From the NCBI GenBank assembly GCA_014529385.2, contig CM043944.1, positions 179,867,240 to 179,931,239 of the forward strand: a stretch of DNA of 64,000 bases. Direction: 5' to 3'. Below the pieces are notes generated by a model. That model worked only from the letters and a program-made list of their open reading frames with translations, was not told the DNA's origin and made no database searches. A program made the translations under genes and the position numbers. Shown in pieces: positions 24,405-37,067 of the stretch (positions are counted from its first letter, which is position 1; each line of letters begins with the position of its first letter). This DNA is from Adiantum capillus-veneris. Lineage: Eukaryota; Streptophyta; Polypodiopsida; Polypodiales; Pteridaceae.

Positions 24405-25020
24405 CTACTGTGGCGGAATCAAACTCCTTAGTGTTCTCGTCACATCCCTATAGCTATGGTCCCTCAAGTTTATCTTTGTTATGGTTTCCATATGTCTCAG
24501 GTATATATGGTCATAACCCCAATCTTGGACCATTTTCAATTGTCGCATGAACGGTCTTCCCAGAATGATGTCATAGTTGTTCTTCTTGCCAAAGTCAACA
24601 ACAGCAAAAGTGTGTTCATATTCAATGCCACAAGAAGTAACAAGTACTTTTTCTAGCAGTCCTAGGGGCTTTTCCTTGTGTCCATCTGCAAGCTGCAGGG
24701 TCATTTTGTGGATATCAAGGCAGGTTTTCCCCATTTTTTCCAACCTCTTTGGTTGCAATGGCCACACCAGCTCCACTGTCAAGGATTGCCATGGTTTTTA
24801 CACCATTGAATTCCATAGGAAGGGTGGTGTTTCCATCTTCTCCCTCATAATACTCGCCTACCTTGTTTAATGGCACTGGCCTAGTATTTAGTTGAGGCAT
24901 TTCAAGCTCTTTGATGCCTTCCTCGATTTGAGTCATTGGGATTTTTACACCAAATTTCTCTAGACATTTACCCACATTAGCCCACATGTTTGGTCTTATT
25001 CTGAGCAACTCGGCTAACAT
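24405..25020 (-). pseudogene. Retroviral-type aspartic protease of family C element (one frameshift)
   Basis: Two overlapping minus-strand frames make one domain. 25020-24715 gives MAILDSGAGVAIATK with an intact D-S-G-A catalytic motif. After a one-base shift near 24765, 24782-24405 gives KTCLDIHKMTLQLADG, the flap region, and YDIILGRPFMRQLK, equivalent to the family's ILG-R/P-F/W block. It continues with a well kept C-terminal extension (WGYDHIYLRHMETITKINL). The size (about 190 codons with flanks) fits a gag-pro protease. Upstream is the gag-like frame; downstream there is no RT, so the element carries a protease without a polymerase. Confidence 0.85.
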
Positions 25021-25068
25021 TATTGTACAGGTGACTGGGGTAGATAGAATCTTACTAGCCCCTTTGAA

Positions 25069-25427
25069 TCAATGGCCTTGTTGGGAGACAGTCTCTGTGA
25101 TGGGACTGCAACCACATCTGACTTGGTCTCGTACTCTCCCATGTAGGGATGGTAGTGTTCTTAGCGAATGGGGTTGACTATCCATAGATTGTACAGATCC
25201 TTTGTCACCCCAACACGATTGCACGTCTAGATTCATTTGAGATCCAGTCTCAAATTCCTCTATTGGTGGTAGAAACACTCCTCGTTCATCACCAGTTTTT
25301 CTACTCGTCTTCTTGGGTCATTGGCTTCATTGGCCTCTCTGACTTGTTTCCACAATTCTTCAAGACCATGTATCTCTTTACAATCCTCAGGTATAGCTTG
25401 GTGAAATCCCTCGGAAGAGTTATCCAT
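25069..25427 (-). pseudogene. N-terminal gag-like frame of family C element
   Basis: A Met at 25427 (MDNSSEGFHQAIPEDCKEIH) opens an acidic helical frame with LEELWKQVREANEAND and RRRVEKLVMNEECF. It stops near 25262 and continues in another frame to 25069. It is the first coding sequence after the PBS and leader, the position expected for Gag, but no CCHC knuckle is visible. Confidence 0.5.
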
Positions 25428-26257
25428 GGTATTCAGTACTATCCTTGGTTCTAATGCTGGGTCTTTGAGGTTTGGTCTGTGCTTATGACTAGAATCTGGC
25501 TCTTTTTAGTTCCTGGTTTGGTGGGATTACTTGTGTAGGCATGACACGGATCAGATCCTCAGGTTTTGCAATTGGTGGTTCTAGTAAAGCTTGGGCTCAA
25601 CAAAAATAGTGAAAACACTCAAGTCAATATGTTACTAGGGTAAAACCTACCCTCTGAACACACTGGTGCAGTCAAAATTTTCAAATTTGGTCTCCAGAAC
25701 CCCTTGAGACATCCTATGCGTAGGATGTCTATGTTTACAGAATTGCAGGTTTTCTTCACAGAACCCTTGCAAATGCTCTTTTATATGCACAGCATCACTC
25801 AGTCATACAAAAATATCCACAAAAGCTTGTTTAATGCATTTTTACCCTCAAAAGCACACTTTTTTCGTGATTTCAAATGCAATCAAGCACTTTAGCAAAT
25901 AATTCAGTGTTGAATAGCTCTAGATCAGAATCGGATCACTTACCTAAAGCTACTCCTACAAATCATATGGGGTTTTGCATCTATGAGTAGAAAACGCTTC
26001 ACTGCCACACACGGACTAGTAAATGCTTTTATCACCTCACAAATCACTCGACCACCAACAACTACTCTAATCCTCTAATCCCTCAACTATAAACCTATCT
26101 AGTCGCAGACCCTCGGCAAGACACACGCTTCCTGGCTATCCACTTGATCGCGGAATATCCTCTTCGGATCCACTTAAGAAAAACGCTTTCTTTAGCCGAA
26201 ACTAAATCAAGCAACCATCACATGAGTGTTAGTAGGAAACCTACTTAGGTCCTTGTG
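25428..26257 (-). other. 5' leader of family C element
   Basis: About 830 bases between the PBS and the first frame, with no gene seen. Such a leader would hold packaging signals in a retrotransposon. Confidence 0.6.
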
Positions 26258-26273
26258 TCCGGCAGCGGCGCCA
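26258..26273 (-). promoter_or_regulatory. Primer-binding site of family C element, tRNA-Asp type
   Basis: The minus strand reads TGGCGCCGCTGCCGGA directly after the LTR terminus. Plant gypsy elements that use tRNA-Asp have TGGCGCCGTTGCCGGGGA; this copy matches it except for small changes. Confidence 0.82.
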
Positions 26274-26274
26274 A

Positions 26275-28586
26275 TGTTGGACGGGAAGCGACTCACACAC
26301 CCATGAAGTGCATGCAAACACTACCTAGATCAACATAATGTCAATCGAGGACACAGATGACACGATAGGCACACGAGGAAATCTCTTTAGCTGAGACCAT
26401 CCTACACATACAACACTCTGGAAGCCAACTAAACCACAATCAAGAACCTCACTGCTCTCAACTACACCACCTAGCAACCTAGGCCACATACACACATACG
26501 GAAGGTAAACTCACCTAATCATGCCAGATTCATATGAAACTTATTTTAACACTAGATTGGTAATGGGACATTTTATGTCCTGTTAAGTGACCATTTTCTT
26601 TGAATTATGTCAAGAGTTTCAAAATGGATTTTAAGGTGCTATCTGTCTAGAAAGTTGTCTCATGAGCTTAAAAAAACTCGACATTTTTTTGGAATATCAA
26701 TTCCATCTTTAACCTTGTCCTTGCACAACATTTCACAACCTAAACTGTGTGAAAAAACGGATCCTGTTTTTGGCTTTTTTTACTTTTTGCAACTATACCA
26801 CTCTAGAATTCATGTTTGTGAGGTCTATAAAGCTAGAGAACTATCTTTAGTAGTCCTCAACATGTCCTGATTCTTCTAGGGAGAAATAAATGTTTAAGTT
26901 GTAAGTTATGACCAAATTACAAAAATTATCAAATCCTGTTTCTTAGCCAATTTTAGCTCTTCTATGATTTTTTTGGTGGCTTTCATGATATCCAAATGCA
27001 GTTTTGATTTTCTATGTCGCATATTGTAACATAAAGCTAATATTCCTTGAGTTTTGGGGCATCTAATACCCTATTTTTCATAGTAGACAACGATGGTTGA
27101 TTTTGCATAGTAGACAACGATGGTTGATTTTTTCAATTATAAAAGAAAACAAAACATTCTAGTATATCAAGTATAGCTTTTTCAATATTGTTAGTTTCTT
27201 GTGACAACTACAAGCATTTTGTAGGTAGTAACCATATCTAGTCATAAGGATCAAATTTGGCTAGATATTGAATAGTTTCTATGGGATTCTACAACTCATA
27301 ATGTTGAACCCAGTTTTTTCATGTTTGCTGTATTTAGCACTTCATCTTTGTCCCCAAGATTCCCCTTGGTAAGAGATGTATTATTATTTTGACATGCTCC
27401 ATGGCTCCTTATGAACCTAAAGGACAATAGGGAACTAAGAAAACATGCATATATTATTTGTATTGAGCGTGGTTATAGAAACTTTGATGATAGGTTTGCA
27501 GAATGGTAAAAATTCAACTTTTTTGTACCTATTTCTTTTGGCAAAACAAAAAATAGTGAGTAAGAAGCAACCATATGTTCTGACCACCAACCCATTGAAG
27601 TTAACTAGGGAATTTATCTCAAGTCCTACAAAAATCCCTAATCTTATTTTTATGCAACAAAACGTAAGAAATGACTGTTTGATGAAAATGTGTTGGTCCA
27701 TCAACTTTGGAGGCTTGGTGTGACCAAAAGATGAGAAATTTTACAAGTTTCTTATTTTTTCCATGTGTAGTAGGCCTTAAACTATAACCTCATGAAAGGA
27801 TTTTACAAAATGAGTGGATCTACTATGGTTTTGGAGGTTTTTTTCAAAACCCTGAAAGGACACTTTTATGTCCTGTTAGGTTACCAACCTAGTGTTAAGG
27901 AACACCATCCCCTTCCTAGGATACACCTGTCCCTATGCTTCTACACTCAAAAACCTCACTCTAAACCCGTCTGCGAAAAAACGCGTAGGATGACAGAGCA
28001 GAATTTTGAAAGTGCCCAAAACTGAAATTTATGAGTACCTATGTGTAGGTTATGTCGCCACGATTCTATAGACTACTAGCACGCAAAAAACAGACATCGT
28101 TTGATACACTTACGGCCACAAATAGCTCGTAGATGCGTTGGCGTGTGCGCTTCGTCTCGCGTGGAATGCTTGGCGTTGTCGCGTAGCTCTCCTCGAGCCT
28201 ACAGCAATGGTGAAGTCGGATCTCCCAATGTGTTGAGCGAGCCAGGCGTAGCGAGAGGATGAAGCTCACGCTCACTCTCTTTCTTTCTCACACACAGTAG
28301 ACGGCAGCGCTAAAGTTTTGATTATGAAAAAGTCCTCCTTACAAAATGACCTAGGTACCTTATATACTAAGGCTACCTTAGGTTTAACCAAAAATGGGGT
28401 TGAAAGGGTCAAATGCTTTGTATTTACAATCTAGAAGTGCCATTGCACCCCCGCTTCTGAAACTACAATAACTACTCATTACAAATGACGTTTATGGCCA
28501 TAATCCGCAGCATTTCATAACTCGCAAAAGATAAGACTTTGGTACGAAACTTGAGTTATGTTGTGTTGTGGACCCAGCGGTCAACA
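26275..28586 (-). repeat. 5' LTR of family C element, split by a DNA element
   Basis: 26275-26545 and 27899-28586 together reproduce the 955-bp LTR at 19842-20796. The break is inside GAAACTTAAGGAACACC of the intact copy, where the TTAA lies. Confidence 0.9.
26550..27894. mobile_element. TTAA-flanked non-autonomous DNA element, copy 1
   Basis: The 1,345-bp insert has inverted ends: CACTAGATTGGTAA on the left and TTACCAACCTAGTG on the right. TTAA abuts both ends (26546-26549 and 27895-27898), and the uninterrupted LTR has a single TTAA at that spot. Subterminal words GGACATTTTATGTCC and GGACACTTTTATGTCC also mirror each other. Frames inside (26607-26870 and 27445-27723) match no transposase I know. 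TTAA duplication is the hallmark of the piggyBac superfamily; CACTA ends would suggest CACTA elements, but those duplicate 3 bp. I favour a TTAA-specific MITE-like element. Confidence 0.75.
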
Positions 28587-29305
<719 letters not shown>

Positions 29306-30100
29306 CTACAAACGGATGTCCAAAGTGAGATAGTCAATCTATGTACAACATTGAATATCTAGGTACAAGATTGAATTTCTCTTTGGCCTATCACCCACAA
29401 ACGGATGGCCAAAGTGAGATAGTCAATCTTACGATTATATATCTACTAAATACATATGTTACACAAGTAGATAAAGGCTCACGATTGGACAATTACTTAC
29501 CCCTTGTAGAGTATGCATACAATAATATTGTACATACTTCTATTGGCAAGGAACCTTTGAGATCATAGATGGAAGACCTAAAAGTCCCTTGCTACTTAAA
29601 GTACATGGGAAGATCTTGTTGCCGATGAGTATAGCCGTGACCTACAAGAATCTTTTCAAAAGTTTAAGGAGGTTATATCCAGCTCTCAACAAAGGAAAAA
29701 AGTTGTTGCTGACAAGCACAAAAGGGCCTTAACGTTCATCGAAAATGATTGGGTCTTACTTAAGTTTCCCAAGGCTCAACTGAGGCAAATGATGGGCAAA
29801 AATCCTATGGGCCATCAAAAGTATTATGTTAAACACGCAAAAAGATGATATGGTTCTTTTCAAATCTTGAAGCCAATCAATAAAATGGCTTATCAACTCA
29901 AGCTGCCGAACCATTGGCTCATACACAATGCTTTTCATGTGAGCCCACTTAAGCCCTACGAAGGAGAGCCACCAGGTGAACCAATTATTGAAGACCCTCA
30001 AGAAATCGAAGAACAAGCAGAGGTGCAATAACCCAAAGCTATCCTTTGGCATGAAGACAAGGTAGTACGACATGGTAATATTATCTGTGATGGTATCTTA
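29306..30100 (+). pseudogene. gypsy A integrase C-terminal fragment (unit U1)
   Basis: 29341-29568 reads LAYHPQTDGQSEIVNL and VEYAYNNIVHTSIGKE. It continues out of frame through FENDW-like and HWLIHNAFHVSPLKPYE blocks to about 30060. It corresponds to A1 6740-7430. The fragment has no RT, protease or gag before it: the upstream part is replaced by block X. 30101-30558 is the family 3' leader. Confidence 0.85.
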
Positions 30101-30558
30101 TTAAGTTCAAAAATTATCCTTTTGACGATGCTAGATGGATGCAAGGATTACAACTTAAGGATAGTATAAACATTGTCAATGCTTACAATGCTACATTAGA
30201 GTAAGCTAATGTACATGTTTCTTTTAAATAAACAATGTTTTTATCTTATAAGATTAATTCTCTTTTTATTGTGCACAAAATAAGTATTCATGCTTAGAAT
30301 CATCTTTGTGATGACGATGTCTCTCAAACACCAAGCAGAATTTGTCGCTCTACTTTGGTAGAATGAAATGGACTAAAGAGCATATATGATTGCGACAGCC
30401 AAGTCTCCCAAGCACCAAATGGACTATTCATCCATTCGGAAGTGATGTTGTAGGGTAAAACGGGATCCTCTATCCGCTAAGAAACTTAGACTAATGACTA
30501 AGACTTTATCTCTTCTACTTCATAGTCGAGGATGAATATGATTTCAAGAGAGAGGTAA

Positions 30559-31231
30559 TGTCATAAAATCTAATATCTAATCAACCCAAACGATTTTCTC
30601 ATATTACACTAATCGTTTAATGTAGGAGAAAAAAGAGGAACAAGGGTTAGGATATAGACATGTGCTTATGGATCTATCTCAACACGGGGCCAAGGTGAAA
30701 GGGTCCAAATAAGAGATGGTATGCCAAAGAGCAATGCTACCTAAGGGAGCAGGAGCTTAAAGACCTCCAAAAGTTAGTAATAAAATTCCTTAGACCTAGG
30801 ACCTTAAGCAGGATGGGGTTGAGCTTGAGGTGAGAATCCTACCCAAGCATGAGGTACTTGTTTTGCTTGCTGACTAAGGTGCTTAAGGTGTTTGTGAGAA
30901 TTTTGCCCAAGCTTGAGGTACTTGTAATGCTTCAATGACTAAGATGCTTGAAGTGTTCAATTCAAACATGATCTCTCAAGGGCATAAAAGATTTTCATGC
31001 TTAAATGACTGAGGTGCTTGAAGTGTTCAATTCAAACATGATCTTTTAAGAAGCATAAAAGACACATGTCAAGATCCTCCCCATTTCACCCTCATGATGT
31101 GATTGAATCCTATTGGATAGGCTTTAAAGGGGTCCAATGATAATTTAGATGCATTTAAATAAATGATTAAGCTCTTTCTCTCAAAGAGGAAAAAGAGGAC
31201 ACTTGTCCAAATGTTATAATTAAATAATACA

Positions 31232-31263
<32 letters not shown>

Positions 31264-31965
31264 GGGGGATATACTTTCTCACACACACACATACAATGAG
31301 GTACAAAGTACAAGAGCTCCATCTCCTTCTCTAAGCTTGTTGATAAGTTGAGAGCCTACACCAACACTCTTGGCTATGGAATGCAAATACAACCAAGAGC
31401 CATGCTTCAATGCTTAAGTTTGTCATCTTCCTCATCTTCATTACTATGATACTATGCTATGCTAAGCAAGAAGAGTGATCATAAGTGAGGAACTATTTCT
31501 TTCTCCTATGAATGATTCTTTTTCCTCTTCCCTACCCTCATTCCCCGCTAGCTCTCTGCACTGTTGAAGGTGTTTGAGGCCTTGGGATTGAGGCCGGGGA
31601 TGGTTAATGCTTTTACAAAGTTTATGGTATGCTTGTGATGCATGAATCTTTCCATATTCATTGCATCACCTAGGTCACAAGGAACACAAATATTGTATTG
31701 TACCAAGTCTCTCTTGATGGGAGAATCTATAATACAAAAGCCTATTGGAGGGGGGGACTGGCTCCATGTAAATCCGGTCCTCAACTGTTGTCAAGTTCTC
31801 TAAACCCTCTCTCTCTTGCAAAAGTATTGTTCATGCCAAGTTAATTAAGTATTATGGTTATGTTGCTACTGCTAATTAAGTTCACCCTCTATGTTCTCCA
31901 AGTAGTCGCACAAAAATTATCACTCTAATTCTCTTAATTTCTCTATCCTCAAGGTTCATAGGCCA
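30559..31965 (+). repeat. Family A LTR in unit U1
   Basis: It follows a polypurine-like AAGAGAGAGGTAA and begins TGTCATAAAATC. It aligns with 37068-38485 and with the A1 LTR at 808-2368. A (GA)n(G)n tract is at 31231-31269. The right edge is uncertain because the A1 terminus (GTTACA) is not seen here. Confidence 0.7.
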
Positions 31966-31989
31966 TTTCCATTTCACTGATAGTCACAA

Positions 31990-32082
<93 letters not shown>

Positions 32083-32818
32083 TCTCCCCCCCCAAAATCC
32101 TTATGGTTCTCTTTACAAGGCTACATGAGCAACAAGATAGAATTGTGGCTCCCATGCACTTGCTCTTGCAGTCGCCTTGAAGGCCAACACTAGCTGCCAA
32201 TCAGATTATTACAAATAGAGCAAGACCTTTTTCTCATAACCACCACCACCCACACCAAATGTGTAGTTCTCTTTCTCTACTCATCACTCCAACCAAAACA
32301 AACTATTCCAGTAGCTACGACCTTGATATTATTTTTTTAATGTTATTTCTCTTTTGTGTCGCATCCTATTGGTAAGTACCTGAATGAAATGTTAATCGTT
32401 AGCACATAGGTTCATAAAATGTTGCTCATTAATGCATATATTGTAGCATTACATTTATTCATTTCTATTGCACATCAATCAATCTCACCAAGAACCCCCT
32501 AGAGGACCAGACCAACAAACTTATATCATCTTTATTGCTATTATTGCTTTATTACGACACATTGTTTGTCAAATTAGTCAACCATGTAAGTATAATACAT
32601 AGTCAATACAACGGTAGGGCATAGAAGAGTTCAACATGGAAAATGATGGTAGATACAATAACCATTTTCCCAAAGAAAAAAAAACAAAAAGAGACTCTGG
32701 TAGAGATAAAGAATATGGAAATGATTATAACCCGAGGAATCTTAGACAAAACTATGGTTGCAATCATAAATCTAGTTGATGTAGATATTTCTAGTTATGA
32801 CACTAGTAGGCACAAGGA

Positions 32819-32879
<61 letters not shown>

Positions 32880-33789
32880 ATCTTGATGGTTCTCTTTACA
32901 AGGATACTATAATAAAGCAATCTAAATCCGCATGTGAGAACAACATAAAACTCAGGGCATCATGGTGTAGGACTCACTATGCATAGCCAGCCAGAGTAGT
33001 AGCAAGAAATATTCGGTAAGTGATCCACTTCGATCAAATTGAACTCCACCCATATAATAACATCAACCAAGTATTCTCATTTACAAGCTGAAATATTTCC
33101 TAATTAAAACAACCCATGATAACCACGTTATAGTTGAAGCTTGTCTCGTTGTCGAATAGAACCCTCTCCCTAGTATGTATGATGATTGCTATCTTGGTTC
33201 TTAGAATGCAGATGCGGCTATGCATGTAGTTATCTCTTGAAAAATAGAAAAATTACATCTAATCACTTTTTCCCTAGTCTTTTCCACGAGCCATTGGCCC
33301 AAAAATGTACAATTATATCTACTACTAGTAATGTAACGTAATGTGAATTGTACCTTTTCTCCTTTGCCATTATCTATAGTGTTTCACCATACGATAGTGA
33401 AGTTTTTATTGCATATTTCTTGATACTGCCTCATTTCGTTGCCCCTCTATGACATATCTTCTATTGTTTTTACTACTTCTTTATGGATAGCTAATTATTA
33501 GTGAAGGATGCTCACTCTTATGCCGGAATTGGATATCAAAAACCTTTTTATCAGGAGCCCTACTTTAGCATATCCGAATAGCTGGTTGTTAATCATCATA
33601 TGTTTGTGCATTTCCTAAGCTTGGATAGCCTTTTGTAAGTTATCTCGTAATTATCAATATTACAACTCTATACCAAGTATAAGATCATTCTAACTATTGT
33701 CTAAATCGAGCATCATGATTAGTTTTTCATTTGAGTTATTATTTGACCTTACTATCGCTTTGATCTAAGCTCAATATCTACTATTAAGA
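31966..33789. repeat. Spacer of unit U1 with two (CT)n tracts
   Basis: There is no gene. (CT)n tracts at 31993-32078 and 32823-32876 are each preceded by CACAAGGATC and followed within 30 bases by ATGGTTCTCTTTACAAGG, so the microsatellite and its flanks were duplicated. 33680-33790 and 33787-33895 are a tandem pair of about 105 bases, present once in unit U2. Confidence 0.75.
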
Positions 33790-34350
33790 TCATTCTAACT
33801 ATTGTCTAAATCAAGCATCATGATTGGTTTTTTCATTTGAGTTATTATTTGATTGTACTACCACTTTGATACAAGCTCAATATCTACTATCTACCCAGTT
33901 TTGTAGACCATTTTTCCAATTTAAGTAACTCTTCAACTATCTTTTATTGGAACATGAACCTAAAGATAATCAAACTTCTCATCGATTACCTTGGTTGATT
34001 AAACAAGAAATCATCCTTAGAAACGATTTTGCAAATGCAGATAAGTCATTTGGAATCATCACCAAAACTTAGCATTCTTAATTTGATCACTACGTTCAAA
34101 GGAGAGGGAAAATAATCTATGACAAGATTTGACCATACCACTATAAGCTCTCTTCTATATTTGTTTTCTCATTACAAAGTCATTTACCATATTGAGGAGC
34201 TGTGTGAGACAAAATACACTTGTCACTTGACATCTACATTCGCTCTCTTCTTCCAAACCTTGAACGTGACAAAGAAGCATATCATGCCATATTTGCTTTT
34301 CCCACAATGCTCTGTGTGTGTGTGTGCGTGTGTGTGTGTGTGTGTGTGCG

Positions 34351-34441
<91 letters not shown>

Positions 34442-34573
34442 ATGCTAACAATATGCAGTTATCACAGTAAGAGACATGCAAGATGCTTACAATGTAAAAT
34501 CCATTTGCACACAACACCACCTTCAGATACTTCCCACTTGAACATTCAAGTAGCCAAGACAGCTACAATCAAC
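33790..34573 (+). repeat. Block X, copy 1
   Basis: Second copy of X, with a (TG)n(AG)n tract at 34314-34437. It ends GACAGCTACAATCAAC and is fused to the integrase fragment of U2. Confidence 0.85.
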
Positions 34574-36570
34574 CCACAAACGGATGGCCAAAGTGAGATA
34601 GTCAATCTAGGTACAACACTGAAAATCTAGGTACAAGATTGAATTTCTCTTTGGCCTATCACCCACAAACGGATGGCCAAAGTGAGATAGTCAATCTTAC
34701 GATTATAGATCTACTAAAGACATATGTTACAGAAGTAGATAAAGGCTCACGATTGGAGAATTACTTACCCCTTGTATAGTATGCATACAATAATATTGTC
34801 CATAATCCTATGGGCAAGGAACCTTTTGAGATCATAGATGGAGAACCTAAAAGTCCCTTGCTACTTAAAGTACATGAGAAGATCTTCGCTGCCGATGAGT
34901 ATATAATGGGACACTTTTATGTCCTGGGACACTTTTATTTCTTGTTAAGTGACCATTTTCCTTGAATTATGTCAAGAGTTTCAAAATGGATTTTGAGGTG
35001 CTATCTGTCTAGAAAGTTGTCTCATGAGCTGAAAATAACTCGACATTTTTTTTGGAATATCAATTCCATCTTTAACCTTGTTCTTGCACAACATTTTACA
35101 ACCTAAACTGTGTGAAAAAACGGGTCCTGTTTTTGGCTTTTTTCAACTTTTTGCAACTATACCACGCTAGAATTCATGTTTGTGAGGTCTATAATGCTAG
35201 AGAACTATCCTTAGTAGTCCTCAACATGTCCTGATGCTTCTAGGGAGAAATAAATGTTAAAGTTGTAAGTTATGACCAAATTACAAAAATTGTCAAGTCT
35301 ATTTTTTAGCCAATTTTAGCTCTTCTATGATTTTTTTGGTGGCTTTCATGATATCCAAATGCAATTTTGATTTTCTATGTCGCATATTGTAACATAAAGC
35401 TAATATTCCTTGAGTTTTGGGGCATCTCATACCCTATTTTTCATAGTAGACAACGATGGTTGATTTTTTCAATTATAAAAGAAAACAAAACATTCTAGTA
35501 TATCAAGTATAGCTTTTTCAATATTGTTAGTTTCTTGTGACAACTACATGCATTTTGTAGGTAGTAACCATATCTAGTCATAAGGATCAAATTTGGTTAG
35601 ATATTGAATAGTTTCTATGGGATTCTACAACTCATAATGTTGAACCCAGTTTTTTCATGTTTGCTGTATTTAGCACTTCATCTTTGTCCCCAAGATTCCC
35701 CTTGGTAAGAGATTTATTATTCTTTTGACATGCACCATGGCTCCTTATGAACCTAAAGGACAATAGGGAACTAAGAAAACATGCATATATTATTTGTATT
35801 GAGCGTGGTTATAGAAACTTTGATGATAGGTTTGCAGAATGGTAAAAATTCAACTTTTTTGTACCTATTTCTTTTGGCAAAACAAAAAATAGTGAGTAAG
35901 AAGCAACCATATGTTCTGACCACCAACCCATTGAAGTTAACTAGGGAATTTATCTCAAGTCCTACAAAAATCCCTAATCTTATTTTTATGCAACAAAACG
36001 TAAGAAATGACTGTTTGTATGAAAATGTACTGGTCCATCAACTTTGGAGACTTGGTGTGACCAAAAGATGAGAAATTTTACAAGTTTCTTATTTTTTCCA
36101 TGTGTAGTAGGCCTTGAACTATAACCTCATGAAAGGATTTTACAAAATGAGTGGATCTACTATGGTTTTGGAGGTTTTTTTCAAAACCCTGAAAGGACAC
36201 TTTTATGTCCTGTTAGGTTACCAACCTAATGTTAACGTTCAAAGAAAATGATTGGGTCCTACTTAAGTTTCCCAAGGCTCAATTGAGGCAAACGACGGGC
36301 AAAAATCCTACGGGCCATCAAAAGTTTTATGTTAAACAGGCAAAAAGATGCTATGTTTCTTTTCAAATCTTGAATCCAATCAATAAAATGGCTTATCAAC
36401 TCAATCTGCCCAATCATTGGCTCATACACAATGCTTTTCATGTGAGCCCACTTAAGCCCTACGAAGGAAAGCCACAAGTGAACCAATTATTGAAGACCCT
36501 CAAGAAATCGAAGACCAAGAAGAGGTGCTACAACCCAAAGCTATCCTTCGGCATGAAGACAAGGTAGTAC
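34574..36570 (+). pseudogene. gypsy A integrase C-terminal fragment (unit U2), split by DNA element
   Basis: 34574-34903 and 36236-36570 correspond to U1 29306-29633 and 29733-30070. The second part has a 112-codon frame from 36229 with HWLIHNAFHVSPLKPYEG, better preserved than in U1. A stop interrupts VEYAYNN (VQYAYNN region, 34779). 36571-37067 is the 3' leader. Confidence 0.85.
34904..36231. mobile_element. TTAA-flanked non-autonomous DNA element, copy 2 (5' end lost)
   Basis: It matches copy 1 (26550-27894) nearly base for base from TAATGGGACA onward. The right end reads TTACCAACCTAATG followed by TTAA (36232-36235), and U1 shows a single TTAA at that spot (29729-29732). The left terminus CACTAGATTGG and 95 bases of the neighbouring integrase (U1 29634-29728) are missing, so a deletion removed the left junction. 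Confidence 0.8.
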
Positions 36571-37067
36571 AACATGGTAAGATTATCCGTGATGGTATCT
36601 TATTAAGTTCAAAAATTAACATTTTGACGATGCTAGATGGATGCAAGGATTACAACTTAAGGATAGTATGAACCTTGTCAATGCTTATAATGCTAGATTA
36701 AAGTAAGCTAATGTACATGTTTCTTTTAAATAAACAATGTTTTTATCTTATAAGACTAATTCTCTTTTTATTGTGCACAAAATTAAAAAGTATGCATGCT
36801 TAGAATCATCTTTGTGATGACGATGTCTCCCAAACACCAAGTAGAATTTGTCGCTCTACTTTGGTAGAATGAAATGGACTAAAGAGCATACATGCTTGCT
36901 AGGACAGCCAAGTCTCCAAAGCACCAAATGGACTATTCATCCATTCAAAAATGATGTCGGAGGGTAAGAAGGGATCCTCTACCCGCTAAGAAACTTAGGC
37001 TAATGACTAAGACTTTACCTCTTCTACTTCATACTCGAGGACGACTATGATTTCAAGAGAGAGGTAA

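Larger units (their letters stand above)
29306..34573 (+). repeat. Tandem unit U1 (about 5.27 kb)
   Basis: The unit order is gypsy A integrase tail, 3' leader, LTR, spacer with (CT)n tracts, block X. The next unit (34574-40796) repeats this order with high identity along the whole length. Both start with a short extra copy of the integrase word PQTDGQSEIVN fused to the right edge of X, so the X-to-integrase junction is shared and the units arose by tandem duplication. Confidence 0.85.
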
